Positions 5,865 to 7,031 of a stretch of DNA of 7,031 nt are shown here, piece after piece. The notes below the pieces were generated by a model. It ran no database searches. It was not told the DNA's origin and saw only the letters and a list, made by a program, of their open reading frames with translations. The stretch covers positions 1-7,031 of the forward strand of contig JADFNT010000090.1 of NCBI GenBank assembly GCA_022563215.1, in the 5' to 3' direction. Every line of letters starts with the position of its first letter. Position 1 is the first letter of the stretch. Source of the stretch: Pseudomonadota bacterium. Its GTDB lineage: Bacteria > Pseudomonadota > Alphaproteobacteria > Rhodospirillales > Casp-alpha2. The position numbers and the translations under genes were made by a program.

Positions 5865-7031
5865 ATGGCAAAAAAACCTAGAAACCCCCAAAACGCCGTC
5901 CTGTTTCATCATCCGGACGCGGTCGATACCAGCCGCCCGCAACTGATGGGCCGCCACGCCGCCGGCGAAGGGTTCCTCAAGGCGTTCGTGCGGCATTCCG
6001 GCGTCGACGGTTTCCACGGCATGGGGTTTGAGCCCAGCCATTTCGACGATTTCCAAAGCCGCATCGGCGCCGTGGACGATCAAAACCGTCCCTGCCATTG
6101 GGCCGGCCTGGGCGACATGGCTAGCGCCGGCCCGTCGACGCTGATGCTTCCCGACCCGTCGCTGGCGCCGTTCGCGTGGCGGCGCCGCGGCACCGGCAAC
6201 CGCGGCTACAGTATTTGCGGCCTCAACCACACCATTGCCTCGGAAAAGGTCATGGACGGTTTCGGCGACTTGATGACCGCGCCTTTGCAGCCGTGGGACG
6301 CGTTGATCTGCACCTCGCAGCCGGTCAAGGCGACCATCACCCGGATCTTCGACAACTGGGGCGATTACCTGAATCAGCGTACCGGTGGCAAGATCAAGCC
6401 GGCGATCCAATTGCCGGTGATACCCTTGGGCGTCGATTGCGACGCCTATACGGACGGCGAAAAGGCCCAGTCCGACCGCCAGACCATCCGCCGCGGCCTC
6501 GGCATCGGCGAGGACGACGTCGCGGTGCTGTTCCTGGGCCGGCTCAGCTTCCACGCCAAGGCGCACCCGGTGCCGCTCTACCTGAGCCTGGAAGAGGCGG
6601 CCAAGCGGTGCAAAAAGAAATTGCATTTGATTCAGGCCGGCTGGTTCTCCAACGACACCATCGAAAAGGAATTTCGCGAAGGCCTGCAAGCCTTTTGCCC
6701 GTCGGTGAACGGTATTTTCCTCGACGGCCGCGAGCCCGACGTCCGCTTCCGGGTCTGGTTCGCCGCCGATATCTTCACCTCGCTTTCCGACAACATCCAG
6801 GAAACCTTCGGCCTGACCCCCATCGAGGCGATGGCGGCCGGGCTGCCGGCGGTGGTTTCCGATTGGGACGGCTACCGCGACACGGTGCGCCCCGGCATCG
6901 ACGGCTTCACCGTTCCGACCTGGATGCCTTTGGCGCAGTCGGGCGGCGATCTGGCGCTGGCCCCGGAAACGAAAATGTCCCCCGAGATCCGCGCCCAGGA
7001 ATATGACAAATATCTGGGGCTCGTCAGCCAG
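5865..7031 (+). CDS. GT-B glycosyltransferase (family 4-like), 3' end outside window
   Basis: The frame from ATG 5865 stays open to the right edge, giving 389 residues with no stop. The C-terminal half has the retaining GT-B donor-site pattern: VIPLGVD (185-191), LFLGRLSFHAKAHP (222-235, with Arg226 and Lys232 as likely nucleotide-sugar phosphate contacts), and ETFGLTPIE (313-321), the E-x7-E motif of GT4 enzymes. AMAAGLPAVVSDWDGYRD follows it. The N-terminal half is less typical: AVLFHHPDAV (11-20) and LMGRHAAGEGFLKAF (27-41) instead of a plain glycine-rich loop. No signal peptide or membrane helix is seen, so it is probably a cytosolic or peripheral membrane enzyme using a nucleotide sugar. 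Acceptor and product are unknown. At 389+ residues it already exceeds a compact GT4 (about 350-400), so the full protein may carry an extra C-terminal part. A start at 5865 is supported by AAGGCGGG upstream. Confidence 0.88.
   Translation, partial: MAKKPRNPQNAVLFHHPDAVDTSRPQLMGRHAAGEGFLKAFVRHSGVDGFHGMGFEPSHFDDFQSRIGAVDDQNRPCHWAGLGDMASAGPSTLMLPDPSLAPFAWRRRGTGNRGYSICGLNHTIASEKVMDGFGDLMTAPLQPWDALICTSQPVKATITRIFDNWGDYLNQRTGGKIKPAIQLPVIPLGVDCDAYTDGEKAQSDRQTIRRGLGIGEDDVAVLFLGRLSFHAKAHPVPLYLSLEEAAKRCKKKLHLIQAGWFSNDTIEKEFREGLQAFCPSVNGIFLDGREPDVRFRVWFAADIFTSLSDNIQETFGLTPIEAMAAGLPAVVSDWDGYRDTVRPGIDGFTVPTWMPLAQSGGDLALAPETKMSPEIRAQEYDKYLGLVSQ

Noticed and set aside
6176..7006. 276-codon plus-strand frame within the glycosyltransferase region
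   Set aside because: It is an Arg/Pro/Gly-rich shadow in another frame. The frame starting at 5865 carries the GT-B motifs and stays open to the window edge.

Overview
The window is a dense, high-GC stretch of bacterial chromosome. It looks alphaproteobacterial, probably near the Rhodospirillales. This rests on protein style (FieF close to the proteobacterial type, a two-domain UspA protein, an APH-like/P-loop kinase fusion) and on strong G/C preference at third codon positions. The genus cannot be fixed from the sequence. I see no tRNA or rRNA gene, insertion sequence, phage gene or CRISPR array. No stretch longer than about 95 bases lacks a gene.

Layout. (1) Positions 1-2975 form a tight plus-strand cluster: the 3' part of pdxH (PNP/PMP oxidase, cut by the left edge), a FieF-type CDF metal exporter, and a two-domain protein joining an APH-like kinase fold to a P-loop ATPase/kinase. 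The third gene appears to begin at a TTG that overlaps the fieF stop codon. (2) After a 93-base gap come a tandem universal stress protein with a strong Shine-Dalgarno sequence and, 18 bases later, a small acidic protein that I do not recognise. (3) On the minus strand, convergent with the small gene and only 4 bases from it, is an SRAP (YedK/HMCES-like) protein that crosslinks abasic sites in single-stranded DNA. (4) Divergent from it on the plus strand are a classical short-chain dehydrogenase/reductase and a GT-B glycosyltransferase. The glycosyltransferase runs off the right edge and is open over its whole visible length of 389 codons.

How the genes fit together. Most are conserved housekeeping or stress functions: B6 cofactor salvage, metal efflux, stress response and DNA damage tolerance. 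There is no sign of a dedicated multi-gene defence or biosynthetic system. The most interesting signal is a QPDLF peptide at the extreme C-terminus of the SRAP protein, after a proline- and glutamate-rich tail. It resembles the bacterial sliding-clamp binding motif and would parallel the PCNA-binding motif of the human homologue HMCES. Second in interest are two mutually exclusive small hairpins over the Shine-Dalgarno sequence of the stress-protein gene, and the unrecognised acidic protein downstream of it.
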